Part shown: positions 33,838-42,275 of the stretch, in pieces
Layout: each line of letters begins with the position of its first letter
How positions within the stretch are numbered: position 1 is the first letter of the stretch
NCBI GenBank assembly: GCA_014360685.1
Contig: JACIXB010000014.1
Coordinates: 176,884-240,883 of the forward strand
Reading direction: 5' to 3'
DNA from: Actinomycetota bacterium
GTDB taxonomy: Bacteria > Actinomycetota > Geothermincolia > Geothermincolales > RBG-13-55-18
DNA length: 64,000 nt
The notes under the pieces: generated by a model
Database searches by the model: none
Told to the model about the DNA's origin: nothing
The model's input: only the letters and a program-made list of their open reading frames with translations
Translations under genes and position numbers: made by a program

Positions 33838-35109
33838 TCATCCCAGGGATTCCAGGAAAGCCTCCAGGCGGGTGGATATCTGTCCCTCCTGGTATTCGCG
33901 CTGGTCCACGCAGTCGCCGTCGATGATCAGGACGGGCACGCCCTTCTCCTGGAGCGCCTTCTTCACCAGGGGAGCTCCCCCGCAGCTCTGCCGGCATCCC
34001 CAGTGGTTGAAGTGGATGGCCCCGTCCACTCGGTATTCCTCGGCCAGGCGGGCCAGGTGGGCGGCCCTCCTCTCCGCCGGGCCCACCAGGAAGTGACTCT
34101 CCAGCTTTAGGGCCAGCGAGGCGAAAGGATCCCCGGGGTCCATGGGTTCCCAGGTGGCGTGGGTGTATTCCTCGCACACCAGGCGCGCGCCGTATTTTTC
34201 CAGGATATGGAAGATAGATTGGGCATACCAAGGCTTGAGGTGCATCCACATCAGGCGCAGGGACTGAGGCCCACGGCAGCCCCGCTCCTCCAGTTCCTCC
34301 GCCAGGAGGCGGTAGAACTCCACCCCGGCCTCGCTTCCCATGCAGCCCGCCAGGACGCTCAGGTTCCCCATGGCGTCCCTGCCGTCCAGGATACAGTCCT
34401 CGCGCTTGCGCATTTCCTCCACCCGGTGGAGGTACTCCAGGGCCCGGTTGGACAGTTCTATGGCCTCCGCCAGCCCCTGCATCATACCCTCCCGGCGCCG
34501 CCCGGAGATCCCGGCCATAAGTGACGCCGCTTCCTCGAGCTGTCCGGCCAGCAGGGGGAGTTGCTCCTCCCGTCCGGGGAGGGGGACGTCCACCTCCAGG
34601 TGAGGCACGCCGTAGAGCTCGGAGAGGAACGCGAAGGAAAGAACCGCGGAGTCGCAGGGGTAGTTGACGGACAGGAGCAGGTCCGGCTTGGGGAGGAAGC
34701 CCTCCACCGCGCATCCCAGGAGGCACCGGTGGTAGGAGCAGGCGTCGTTGGAAAACCCTTCCTCCACGGCGCGGTCGATGAAGCGGGGGGCCAGGCCGGC
34801 GGAGGCGGTCACCGCGGCGGCCATCTCCGGGTAGAAGGGCAGGCAACCCAGTCCGTGGATCAGCTCGCTGGGGACCAGCAGGTTACACCACACCACGGGT
34901 GCTTTCCCCAGGTAAGCGTCCCGGGTGACGCGTATGAAATGGGTGAGGGAAACACGATCCGCCTTCCATTGGGGCCGGTTTAAGGGGGAACGGGCCAAGC
35001 CCTCCACCGTCTTCCAGAACAATCGGGAGCGGAAGATCTCCGGAGACAGCTTTTCCAGGTAGCGGTCCCTTATCGCCTCCAGGAGGCCGCCCTCGTTTTC
35101 CACGGTCAT
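33838..35109 (-). CDS. 2-hydroxyacyl-CoA dehydratase D-component subunit (HgdB/FldC-like)
   Basis: 423 residues of the HGD-D superfamily. Recognisable segments: VVWCNLLVPSELIHGLGCLP, SYHRCLLGCAVEGFLPKPDLL, YPCDSAVLSF, and HFNHWGCRQSCGGAPLVKKAL with IDGDCVDQREYQEGQ near the end. Several conserved Cys can hold the 4Fe-4S cluster of this radical dehydratase. The family removes water from 2-hydroxyacyl-CoA by a one-electron route, in strict anaerobes, and needs an ATP-dependent activator (HgdC type), which is not in the window. AGGTGAGACC precedes the ATG. 25 bp after the companion subunit gene, so they form an operon. The substrate is not known. Confidence 0.88.
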   Translation of the reverse strand: MTVENEGGLLEAIRDRYLEKLSPEIFRSRLFWKTVEGLARSPLNRPQWKADRVSLTHFIRVTRDAYLGKAPVVWCNLLVPSELIHGLGCLPFYPEMAAAVTASAGLAPRFIDRAVEEGFSNDACSYHRCLLGCAVEGFLPKPDLLLSVNYPCDSAVLSFAFLSELYGVPHLEVDVPLPGREEQLPLLAGQLEEAASLMAGISGRRREGMMQGLAEAIELSNRALEYLHRVEEMRKREDCILDGRDAMGNLSVLAGCMGSEAGVEFYRLLAEELEERGCRGPQSLRLMWMHLKPWYAQSIFHILEKYGARLVCEEYTHATWEPMDPGDPFASLALKLESHFLVGPAERRAAHLARLAEEYRVDGAIHFNHWGCRQSCGGAPLVKKALQEKGVPVLIIDGDCVDQREYQEGQISTRLEAFLESLG

Positions 35110-35134
35110 GGTCTCACCTCGACTTCCGGGTGCC

Positions 35135-36133
35135 TCAATCCCCCGCGATCATTTCCAGGAAGGCTTCCACGCGGGTGAGCAGCTGTCCGGCGTGCCCGTC
35201 GGCATAATCGCTCTCCAGGCGGAGAAGGGGAATCCCCTCCCGCCGCAGCCTCACCTCCAGGCGGGGGAAGTCGTACAGGTAGGAGTCGCAGAACTTCAAG
35301 GAGGCGTAGATAACCCCCCGCGCCCCGCTGGCTTTGAACCTCTCCGCAAGGAGCCGGTACCTCCGTTCCCCGTCGGCCATCCTGGCACAGGGGTGACGCT
35401 CCAGGTAATGCGCGGCCAGCGACTCCAGCATGCGGGGGACGTCCTCCCCCTCCACGGGAGACTCTGCGGTGAAGGGCCGGTCTCCGTTACAGAGATCCGC
35501 CCACACCACGCGGGCACCCGCCCGTTCCAGGAAGGCCACCAGGCCGCGCGGGTTGAGGAGGTTACCCGTGAGGAGCACGGGGACACCCCCTTCCTTGCCG
35601 CGGTTTTCCTCCACTTCAAGCGGGAAGCGGTATTCCTGGGTTTCCTGGGCCAGCTCCACCCGGGCCACGCCCGCCTTGCCCTCCGCGGCCCGGATATACG
35701 ACAGGCGGAGCTCGCTGCTCTCCCGGCAGGCCCGGTGAAGGTCTTCCGCCTCCACGGTGAGGCCGGCGTATTCCTCCAGGGCCCGTAACAGGCGGTGGAA
35801 CTCCAGTTTCAGGATCTCCCGCCCCCTCCCGCCCGGATTCCGCGGCAGGTCCAGAAGGAAGGAGAAAGATCCCGGGAACAGATCCCCCCACGCGTCGTGA
35901 AGGCGGCGCATCCCGTCGCAGCAATTGACGAAAACGGCGTGGCGTGGAGCATCCCCGTTCAGGGCCTCGGCCAGGCAGGCACGGACGTAGGGGCATAGAG
36001 CCGGGTGCAGATAGGTATCCGCCGCCTCCAGGCCGTGAGGGTACCCGAAACGGCGCACGGGCCGGAAGCCGGCGGCCGCCAACAGTTCCACCGGGGTATA
36101 GGCACAGAACCAGGACATCTCCCGCTCGTCCAT
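35135..36133 (-). CDS. 2-hydroxyacyl-CoA dehydratase D-component, second subunit
   Basis: 332 residues, shorter member of the same superfamily. It begins MSWFCAYTPVELLAAAGFRP, the CAYTPVE(L/I) motif being standard for this family. Then ALCPYVRACL, FVNCCDGMRRLHDAW, VLLTGNLLNP and YASLKFCDSYLYDFP follow. Cys residues match the cluster ligands. Pairs of this kind form the heterodimeric dehydratase. The start at 36133 lies in a duplicated promoter segment (see 36114-36272): the second copy of the same start codon and first codons lies 90 bp upstream and makes a 20-codon leader frame. Confidence 0.88.
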   Translation of the reverse strand: MDEREMSWFCAYTPVELLAAAGFRPVRRFGYPHGLEAADTYLHPALCPYVRACLAEALNGDAPRHAVFVNCCDGMRRLHDAWGDLFPGSFSFLLDLPRNPGGRGREILKLEFHRLLRALEEYAGLTVEAEDLHRACRESSELRLSYIRAAEGKAGVARVELAQETQEYRFPLEVEENRGKEGGVPVLLTGNLLNPRGLVAFLERAGARVVWADLCNGDRPFTAESPVEGEDVPRMLESLAAHYLERHPCARMADGERRYRLLAERFKASGARGVIYASLKFCDSYLYDFPRLEVRLRREGIPLLRLESDYADGHAGQLLTRVEAFLEMIAGD

Positions 36134-36272
36134 CTCCGGGTCCTCCCCGACCTCCGACCGTTATTTTGTCCGCTGGGCGGGTCCGTTTACGCCCCGCGAC
36201 CTCGACATCTCCCGCTCGTCCATCTCCGGGTCCTCCCCGACCTCCGACCGTTATTTTGTCCGCTGGGCGGGT
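36114..36272 (-). repeat. 69-bp perfect direct repeat duplicating the start region of the dehydratase gene
   Basis: Copies at 36114-36182 and 36204-36272, identical, 90-bp period. Each holds a ribosome binding site, the ATG and the first codons (MDEREMS) on the minus strand, and 45 bases of upstream DNA. The copy nearest the gene is the functional start; the other gives an upstream leader frame. A recent tandem duplication. Confidence 0.95.
36161..36223 (-). CDS. 20-codon upstream leader ORF created by duplication
   Basis: Begins at the ATG of the distal repeat copy and reads MDEREMS then RSRGVNGPAQRTK, ending TAA 27 bases before the true ATG. Its ribosome site is identical to the real gene's because both lie in the repeat. 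Translation could influence the downstream gene; it is probably not a functional peptide. Confidence 0.4.
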   Translation of the reverse strand: MDEREMSRSRGVNGPAQRTK

Positions 36273-36296
36273 ATATTATATTCGTCGCGTGCGACG
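36272..36296 (+). promoter_or_regulatory. Possible promoter and palindromic operator upstream of rubredoxin
   Basis: TATATTATATT (36272-36282) offers several -10 options on the + strand. It is followed at once by CGTCGC-GT-GCGACG (36283-36296), a perfect 6-bp-arm inverted repeat at the expected start site, as seen at the TetR and NrpR promoters. No convincing -35. The rubredoxin gene starts about 150 bases downstream. Confidence 0.4.
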
Positions 36297-36442
36297 GCAG
36301 GTAGTAAACAGCCCCGAGGTTTGAGCTCCCGGTACGCGGCCAATGGAAGGCGGGGAATTCCGGGAGGAGGACATTTCCGGGAATCTCCGCGCGGGAGAGG
36401 AGAGCCCCGTGGAGCGGGGTGGGAGGCACAAGGGAGGAAGGG

Positions 36443-36601
36443 ATGGACAAGTACGAATGCACGGTGTGCGGGTACGTTTACGATCCGGAAAAGGGAGACC
36501 CCGACGGGGGTATCGAGCCGGGAACGCCTTTCGAGGAATTGCCGGACGATTGGGTCTGCCCCCAGTGCGGCGCGGACAAGGACATGTTCGAAAAGATCTG
36601 A
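36443..36601 (+). CDS. Rubredoxin
   Basis: 52 residues, standard length. Two CxxCG pairs hold the single iron: [17 protein letters not shown] and [18 protein letters not shown]. The [18 protein letters not shown] middle is typical. Start at 36443 with GGGAGGAAGGG upstream. It is an electron carrier, and the flavodiiron gene that follows (455 bp) is its usual partner. Confidence 0.95.
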   Translation: MDKYECTVCGYVYDPEKGDPDGGIEPGTPFEELPDDWVCPQCGADKDMFEKI

Positions 36602-36906
36602 TACCAAGCCTGTTTTTCGAAGTCGGCGGGGCCCGGCGATCGGGCCCCATGTTTGCAAGGGGGACTCGACATATTGCCGTAGGCGATAGACCGATCCGCC
36701 GGGCGTGGCCGGGGGAAGCGATGTACGATGGGATGACCGCGAGTCGTTCCCGGCGGCGATGACGGTACCCGCGGGGCGGCAGGAGGGCTCCTGGGTGGAA
36801 GCATGGTTTTCCTCGGCGCAGGCGGCTTTGCAAGGGTGATTACCGGAAAAGATACCTGGATAGGCGATACGGTTCCCCTTATGCTTGGAACGGATACGGG
36901 TCAAGA

Positions 36907-37020
36907 ACCCGCCATTCGGTAAGGCAATAAACAGGCCCGGATTGTCGACCAATCCGTCATGTTAGGAGGGACCGTTAGCCCCACCCGCCATTCGGTGGGG
37001 CAATAACCAGGCCCGGATTG
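36907..37020 (+). repeat. Pair of 38-bp direct repeats upstream of the flavodiiron gene
   Basis: Copies at 36907-36944 and 36983-37020, 35 of 38 bases identical, 76-bp period (38-bp gap). Each begins ACCCGCCATTCGGT and ends CAGGCCCGGATTG. The second copy ends 37 bases before the flavodiiron ATG, so it lies in or next to the promoter. Confidence 0.9.
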
Positions 37021-37057
37021 GGTTAGAGTTCCGGCAGGAAAGAAAAAGGAGGTTGCC

Positions 37058-38257
37058 ATGCGGCCGGTGGAGATAGCGGAAGGTGTTTACTGGGTGGGGG
37101 CGCTCGACCCGCAACTCAGGGTCTTCGACATCATCATGAAGGCGGACCACGGAACCACCTACAACTCCTACCTGGTGAAGGCCGGGGAGAAGGTGGCCGT
37201 GGTGGACACGGTAAAGGAACCCTTTTACGAGGAGTTCCTGGAGAACGTGAGATCCCTGGTGGATCCCCGGGACGTGTCCTACGTGATCGTCAACCACACC
37301 GAGCCCGACCATTCCGGGTCCCTGGGGCGTTTTTTACGCGATGCCCCCAATGCGCGGGTGGTCTGCGACCGCAACTGCCGGAACTTCGTCCGCAACATAC
37401 TGAACCGGGACGTGGACCCCGTTCTGGTGCAGGACGGCGACACCCTGGACCTCGGGGGAGGAGTGGAGATGCGTTTCGTCCACGCCCCCTTCCTGCACTG
37501 GCCGGATACCATGTTCACCTACCTGGAGCAGGGGAAAATCCTCTTCACCTGCGACTTCCTCGGGGCCCACTACTGCGATGACCGCCTCTTCGACGACCTG
37601 GTGGACGATTATTCCCACGCCTTCGAGTATTACTACTTGGTCATCTTCCGCCCCTTCAAGAAGTACGTGCTGGAGGCGCTGGACAAGGTCCAGGGATTGG
37701 ACCTGCGCGTGATCGCCCCCAGCCACGGGCCGATCCTGCGTTCCGACCCCCGCGCTTACATGGAGAAATACCGGGAATGGAGCTCTTTGCCGGTTCCCGG
37801 CCAGGAGAAGAGCCTCCTGGTCTTCTACGCCAGCGCTTACGGTAACACCGCCGCCCTGGCGGAAAAGATCGCCGAGGGAGCCCGTTCCGAGGGGGTCAAG
37901 GTCACGGTCATGGACGTGGCGGCCACCGAACTGGGCCTGATGATCGACCGCATCGAGGCCGCGGACGGGATAGCCGTGGGCTCGGCCACCATCAACGGGG
38001 ACGCCGTGGAGCCGGTATGGTACCTCCTCTCCCACCTGGCAACCCTCAACCTGAAGGGCAAGGTGGGCGCCGCTTTCGGTTCCTACGGCTGGAGCGGAGA
38101 GGCACCGAAACTCATCGCCGATAGGCTGCGGGGCCTGAAGTTCAAGGTGGAGGAGGAACCCCTGCGCGTCAACCTGGTCCCCACCGAGGAGGACCTGGAG
38201 GCGGCGAAGGATATGGGCAGGCGGCTGGCCCGCTCCCTTCGAGCGCAGGTGGGTTGA
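37058..38257 (+). CDS. fprA: Flavodiiron protein (A-type flavoprotein, O2/NO reductase)
   Basis: 399 residues. Metallo-beta-lactamase-like diiron domain: His80, Glu82, Asp84 and His85 (NHTEPDHSG), His147 (APFLHWPD), Asp166 (CDFLGAH) and His223 (PSHGPIL). Then a flavodoxin domain from about residue 250 with the FMN loop FYASAYGNTA. Reduces O2 to water or NO to N2O, using electrons from rubredoxin. AAAGGAGGTTGCC precedes the ATG. Rubredoxin lies 455 bp upstream, so this is probably an oxidative-stress defence pair in an anaerobe. All ligands are present. Confidence 0.95.
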   Translation: MRPVEIAEGVYWVGALDPQLRVFDIIMKADHGTTYNSYLVKAGEKVAVVDTVKEPFYEEFLENVRSLVDPRDVSYVIVNHTEPDHSGSLGRFLRDAPNARVVCDRNCRNFVRNILNRDVDPVLVQDGDTLDLGGGVEMRFVHAPFLHWPDTMFTYLEQGKILFTCDFLGAHYCDDRLFDDLVDDYSHAFEYYYLVIFRPFKKYVLEALDKVQGLDLRVIAPSHGPILRSDPRAYMEKYREWSSLPVPGQEKSLLVFYASAYGNTAALAEKIAEGARSEGVKVTVMDVAATELGLMIDRIEAADGIAVGSATINGDAVEPVWYLLSHLATLNLKGKVGAAFGSYGWSGEAPKLIADRLRGLKFKVEEEPLRVNLVPTEEDLEAAKDMGRRLARSLRAQVG

Positions 38258-38370
38258 CCGCCCTCGGGCATTTCCCGGCCCAAGCGCGTCTTGCGGCTTG
38301 CGCCCCCGTTCCCCGGCCGCCTTTGAACCTGCGACGGTTCAGTCCGGAAACTCCCTTCCGCGCCCGCCCC

Positions 38371-38709
38371 TCATGAACCGTGGACGGAGCATATGACCCT
38401 GTTGCCGGTAAGGGTATAGGTTCCGCCGGAGGGGCAGGCGGGAACGCTCTGCAGGAACTCCGGAACCAGCTGCTGGATGGAGGTCGGGATCTGGCCCTTC
38501 ACGGCCTGGTATTGCTGGACCGCCGAGGAGATGGCCCGACGGTTCGCGGCGCAGGCCGATGCCTCCGCCTCCCCCACCGGCGAGCCCGGGATCACCTGGG
38601 ACCCGGTTCCGGTTTCCCCGGAGGGCTGGTTTCCCCCCCCGCACCCGGCCAGCGCCGGGACGACGATCAACAGGGTAATGGACACCGCGACCAGTATTGT
38701 TCTTCGCAT
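38371..38709 (-). CDS. Lipoprotein with type IV pilin-like C-terminal domain
   Basis: 112 residues. Lipoprotein signal with lipobox PALAGC, then a Gly/Ser/Thr-rich linker. The C-terminal part ACAANRRAISSAVQQYQAVK, LVPEFLQSVPACPSGG, ending VICSVHGS, has the layout of the disulfide-bonded domain of pseudopilins and pilin-like proteins, but without a prepilin N-terminus. GGAGGTGAGC precedes the ATG at 38709; a longer frame to 38814 has no site. It may anchor a pilin-like domain to the outside of the cell membrane; the function is unknown. Confidence 0.7.
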   Translation of the reverse strand: MRRTILVAVSITLLIVVPALAGCGGGNQPSGETGTGSQVIPGSPVGEAEASACAANRRAISSAVQQYQAVKGQIPTSIQQLVPEFLQSVPACPSGGTYTLTGNRVICSVHGS

Positions 38710-38844
38710 GCTCACCTCCGGAATCGTTTTCCCGTTACTGGGTATTCCGCCGCCTCGCGCCTTGGCTTGGACCTTGTCCCGCGGGCGGGATGAATGGGCG
38801 GCCACTCTTCCCAAGCCCTTTTTGGGCGCCTTATCCGGACCGGG

Positions 38845-39159
38845 TCAGGCTTGGCCGGTCTCCTTCTCGCGGATGGCCCGCACCAGGATCTTCTTGGCCA
38901 CGTGATTGATGATGCTGGGAGGGTTTTCCAGGACCGCCGCCCTCCACTCTTCGAGCGGGCTGCCGGCCTGGAGGAAGGCCTCGTAAAGGGCTTCCTGGAG
39001 GACGGAGAGGTTGGGCTCCACGTAGATCTCGTAGATGTACCTCTGGGGCCCGGACAACTGTTCCACGTCCTTGGAAAGCACTTCCATGAACTCGCGCTTG
39101 ATGCGCTTGTTCCGGTTCCGGATGTAATACTCGTTCAATACCTGCAGGAAATCCACCAT
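38845..39159 (-). CDS. Hypothetical protein, helical
   Basis: 104 residues, charged and helical (NEYYIRNRNKRIKREFMEVL, IVRAIREKETGQA at the end), no signal or membrane segment. I do not recognise a family. A site GAGAGAGGCATGCG precedes the ATG. Codon use looks normal. Neighbours: lipoprotein gene downstream (same strand, 136 bp) and tRNA-Ala. Confidence 0.6.
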   Translation of the reverse strand: MVDFLQVLNEYYIRNRNKRIKREFMEVLSKDVEQLSGPQRYIYEIYVEPNLSVLQEALYEAFLQAGSPLEEWRAAVLENPPSIINHVAKKILVRAIREKETGQA

Positions 39160-39443
39160 GTTCGCATGCCTCTCTCTCCGGCCCCGTTCTCGCCCAACAT
39201 GATATGGATCCCGGCACCGAAATCAAGTACCCACCGGCGTCCTGCCTTTCGCCGTCCTCCTCTGGGTCAAGGAATCGGCAGGCTCCGGGAGCCCCTTTAG
39301 GGAGGGAGAGAAAAATGGAAAACGTCAATATCCGTGGCTCCGGAGATCATCCCTCCCCTTCCGTGGGTACGCCCCCCGCACCCGTCGGCCGCCGGCGCGA
39401 AGAACACGAAAACAGGGGTAAGTATAACCGGCGCGGATAATAT

Positions 39444-39477
39444 AAGCCGGGAAGTGCGGCAAGGCGTTTCCCGGCTT
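39444..39477 (-). terminator. Terminator of tRNA-Ala
   Basis: 10-bp perfect stem AAGCCGGGAA / TTCCCGGCTT, 14-base loop. It lies just downstream of the minus-strand tRNA and on that strand is followed by ATATTATCC. Confidence 0.6.
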
Positions 39478-39482
39478 CTAGG

Positions 39483-39557
39483 TGGTGGAGCCGATGGGAT
39501 TTGAACCCACGACCTCTGCCGTGCGAAGGCAGCGCTCTCCCGCTGAGCTACGGCCCC
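39483..39557 (-). tRNA. tRNA-Ala (anticodon CGC)
   Basis: Read on the minus strand, GGGGCCG pairs with CGGCTCC, followed by ACCA (CCA encoded). The D-arm is TAGCTCAGCGGGAGAGC. The anticodon arm is CTGCC-TTCGCAC-GGCAG, anticodon CGC for alanine codon GCG. The T-arm has GTGGG-TTCAAAT-CCCAT. A standard cloverleaf of 75 nucleotides. Confidence 0.95.
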
Positions 39558-39813
39558 TTACTCAGGGACAATTTTAACAGACTGCATAAGTTCGCGCACC
39601 GGCTCTACCTCGACGCGAGGCCCTGCTTGCAAACGGGATGCCCGACCGGCATGAAGGCCGGGATCGGTGTCTTGGATGCCCTCTCGCTCGATGCGGGCGC
39701 TCGTTTCTCCGCTCTGCGTTACGCGAGGGCGCGGAAGGCGACCGGTATACGGGTCTCTGCGCCCTCCAAGCTTTATAATGTTTCCCTGGGCCCGGCGAGG
39801 CGGAGGAGGTTCG

Positions 39814-40704
39814 ATGGCAGGGGAAGGGGTTTGGGGAGAGAGGGAAACGGGAGAGGATCGCGCTCGTGGGAGACATGGCACCCGGCAGGTGGTCATGGCG
39901 ATCACGCTCGCCTGCCTGCTGGCGGTGACCCTGCTTTCCGGCTCCTGCGGGCGAAGAGGAGGGGAGGAGCCCGGGGAGGAAACCGGGCCACAAGATACCG
40001 GCACGGGGTCACCCGAACTCCACAACCGTTTTTCCTTCCTGGTCTGCGGAGACCCACACGGCCGCACCGACCTCCTGGCCCGTATCATCTCCCAGGCCGG
40101 GGAGGGAGAGTTCCTGGTGGTGCTGGGGGACATCTCCACCGGAAGGGGCGTGGAGGAGATGCGCAGGATGAGGGATTTCCTTGACCACAGCGGCATGACC
40201 TACCATGTCATACCCGGCGACAATGACATGCCCGGGGGGTCCTTGAAAGCTTTCTGGGAGGTGTTCGGCCCCGACTATTATTCCCTGGACGTCCAGGATA
40301 CCCACCTCGTCTTCCTCAACGACGCGGTTCCTGGGGTAGGTTGTCCGCCGCGCGAGCTTTCCTGGTTACGGGAGGACTTGGCGGGTGCGCGTGGTAAACT
40401 GATCATCGCCTTCGCCCACGTGCCTCCGGGCGCTCCCGTGGACATCGGGAAAAGCGGTTTCGTGGCCCAGGAGTCGGAGAGCAACCTGGAGATGAAGGAG
40501 CTGCTGACCGCCGCCGGGGCGGCGGCGATATATTGTGGCCACATCCACGCCTACATGCTTTACGCCTCCGGGCCGCCGCGGGTGGTGGTGACCGGGGGGG
40601 CGGGAGCGGAGCCACACCTCTCCCCGGAGGGAGGTGGGTTTCACCACTTCCTGAGGGTCACGGTGGAGGACGGCCAAGTGAGGGAGGAGGTCATCGCCCT
40701 GTAG
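39814..40704 (+). CDS. Membrane-anchored metallophosphoesterase
   Basis: 296 residues. Hydrophobic signal or anchor near residues 27-45 (VVMAITLACLLAVTLLSGSCG; the LLSGSC resembles a weak lipobox). The calcineurin-like domain has all five motifs in degenerate form: CGDPHGRTD, VVLGDISTG, IPGDNDMPGG, AFAHVPPG, YCGHIHAYM. Substrate unknown; extracytoplasmic location is likely. CGGAGGAGG precedes the ATG. No linked gene. Confidence 0.85.
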   Translation: MAGEGVWGERETGEDRARGRHGTRQVVMAITLACLLAVTLLSGSCGRRGGEEPGEETGPQDTGTGSPELHNRFSFLVCGDPHGRTDLLARIISQAGEGEFLVVLGDISTGRGVEEMRRMRDFLDHSGMTYHVIPGDNDMPGGSLKAFWEVFGPDYYSLDVQDTHLVFLNDAVPGVGCPPRELSWLREDLAGARGKLIIAFAHVPPGAPVDIGKSGFVAQESESNLEMKELLTAAGAAAIYCGHIHAYMLYASGPPRVVVTGGAGAEPHLSPEGGGFHHFLRVTVEDGQVREEVIAL

Positions 40705-40745
40705 CCATACCTTGAGGGAGTCAGGTATATTGGATAAGGTGACGG

Positions 40746-40865
40746 CTCTCCCGGACCCCAGGCTTGAATCCTGGTTTCACCCGAGCAGAAAGGCCCGGTA
40801 GGTGCCGACCGGGTTTTCCTTGCCGTCCCTCCCGGCTCAAGGCTCGAATCCGGGGGTTTAACCTG
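40746..40865 (+). repeat. Degenerate direct repeat pair downstream of the phosphoesterase
   Basis: Copies at about 40746-40783 and 40827-40865, both with CTCCCGG, then GGCTYGAATCC, then GGTTT and ACC, roughly 75 percent alike, 81-bp period. Another member of the set of spaced intergenic repeats. Confidence 0.5.
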
Positions 40866-41101
40866 AAGGCATCTTCTCTTTCGGCGCGGCCACGGTGGTG
40901 AAGGCCCCGTTGCTCGGCCCCGGTGATTTACCTTTAGGGCTCGGGATGCTTTCGTTGTTCGCGAGGCTCGGCTGGCGGGAGGGGCAAACGGGCCGCGCAA
41001 GAGGTGAATTTTTAAACGCCCGGTTTGCTTGATCGAGAGCTCGAGATCCAGGGGGTAAATGGGCAGGGGGGATGGGGAGCCTTGGGGTCTACAGAAAGGG
41101 G

Positions 41102-41129
41102 AAGACCCCGTCGGGGGGAACGGGGTCTT
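41102..41129. terminator. Hairpin terminator
   Basis: 10-bp perfect stem AAGACCCCGT / ACGGGGTCTT, 8-base loop CGGGGGGA. On the minus strand, the stem follows the structured element at 41136-41201 and is followed by CCCCTTTCTG. Confidence 0.6.
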
Positions 41130-41135
41130 GTGTCT

Positions 41136-41201
41136 GGCAGCTAGTTCGCTTGCGCCCTTTGAGGGAATTGCCGGTAAACTCATGGGGGACACCTAGCTAC
41201 C
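41136..41201 (-). ncRNA. Candidate structured RNA next to a terminator
   Basis: GGCAGCTAG (41136) pairs with CTAGCTACC (41193-41201), 8 of 9 positions, enclosing CCCT-TTG-AGGG and CGC-TT-GCG hairpins. It is followed on the minus strand by the 41102-41129 hairpin. The region has no gene. It might be a small RNA, or the 3' untranslated part of the LytTR regulator transcript; no known family is recognised. Confidence 0.35.
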
Positions 41202-41507
41202 AATCTTAATATCGGAAAAATTCCCCGCGACTTTAGGGTCATCCGCCACCTATTTTAACCGCCGGAAGTTACGGCGGCCGTGACGGGGGAAAGCGGGACC
41301 CGGTCCGGGACATCGGTGCGAGAGTGTCCGCCGTTGTGCACACCGGGTAGCGCCTCTATATGCCCACTCCGGTACGGAGTCTGGATATCGGCCCCCCTCC
41401 TTCGCCCCGCTTATGCCGGCAAGAGGTTTCATGGGAGGCTGCTGATCGGGGGATCGTTGTCGGTGTCCTTGCAGACAATGTCTTGGGTTTGTGCGGAGAC
41501 AGGCTGT

Positions 41508-42275
41508 TCAGATTCCGAGCTTATCCTTGAGCAGAGCGGCCTGACGCCTGGAGACCGGGATGCGGCTTTCTTTCTGGTCCTTGAGGGTCACCACCATGGC
41601 GTTGCGCGACAACTTGATGATCTGGTTGACCTTCCTGAGGTTGACTATGTAACTGCGGTGGGTGCGGAAGAATTTCCGGCTGTCGAGCATTTTTTCCAGT
41701 TCCGCCAGGGTGTAGGTGGTGAGATAGGACTCGTCGAAGGTGTGGATGTAGGCATATTCGTGCTTGGTGTCGATGTAGTGGATTTCCTCGATGGGGATGA
41801 GCTTGATGGCTTCCCCGCGCTGCACCGGTATCTGCTCCAGGACCTCCCTGCCCCGCTCCTCCCCGGCGCCGGCGGGAGGGCGTCGTGCCCGGCTTACCCG
41901 GTCCAGGATGACCTTCACCCGGGCGGCCAGCTCCAGGGGGCTGAAGGGCTTGGACACGTAATCGTCGGCTCCCCCGCGCAGGCCGATGACCCTGGATCTC
42001 TCGTCGTCGATGGCCGTGAGCATGATCACCGGGATGTCCCGAGTCACCGCATCGGATTTGAGTTGCATGAGGACCTGCCACCCGTCCAGCTTGGGCATCA
42101 TGACGTCCAGGATGATAAGATCGGGTTCCACTTCCTTGACCATCTTCAGGCCTTCCTCGCCGTCCGTGGCCAGGAAGACATCGTAGTTGTCCAGGCGGAG
42201 GTTTAGCTCCACAACGTTGGAGATGGCTGGGTCGTCCTCTATGATGAGGATACGGTATCTCCTCTCCTCGGCCAT
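41508..42275 (-). CDS. Response regulator with LytTR DNA-binding domain
   Basis: 255 residues. Receiver (1-120): IIEDD acidic pair, phosphoacceptor Asp in LIILDVMMPKLDG, Thr in MLTAID, Lys in SKPFSPLEL. Linker, then a LytTR domain from about 155: IPIEEIHYIDTKHEYAYIHT, KFFRTHRSYIVNLRKV and SRIPVSRRQAALLKDKL. It controls target genes by binding paired LytTR repeats. GGGCGAGGGAGGTCCC precedes the ATG at 42275. Third gene after the sensor kinase and the GGDEF regulator, on the same strand but 420 bp apart from the nearest. Confidence 0.93.
   Translation of the reverse strand: MAEERRYRILIIEDDPAISNVVELNLRLDNYDVFLATDGEEGLKMVKEVEPDLIILDVMMPKLDGWQVLMQLKSDAVTRDIPVIMLTAIDDERSRVIGLRGGADDYVSKPFSPLELAARVKVILDRVSRARRPPAGAGEERGREVLEQIPVQRGEAIKLIPIEEIHYIDTKHEYAYIHTFDESYLTTYTLAELEKMLDSRKFFRTHRSYIVNLRKVNQIIKLSRNAMVVTLKDQKESRIPVSRRQAALLKDKLGI

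Noticed and set aside
40760..40860. tRNA T-loop-like CTCGAATCC
   Set aside because: No acceptor stem or anticodon arm around it; it is part of a degenerate direct repeat.
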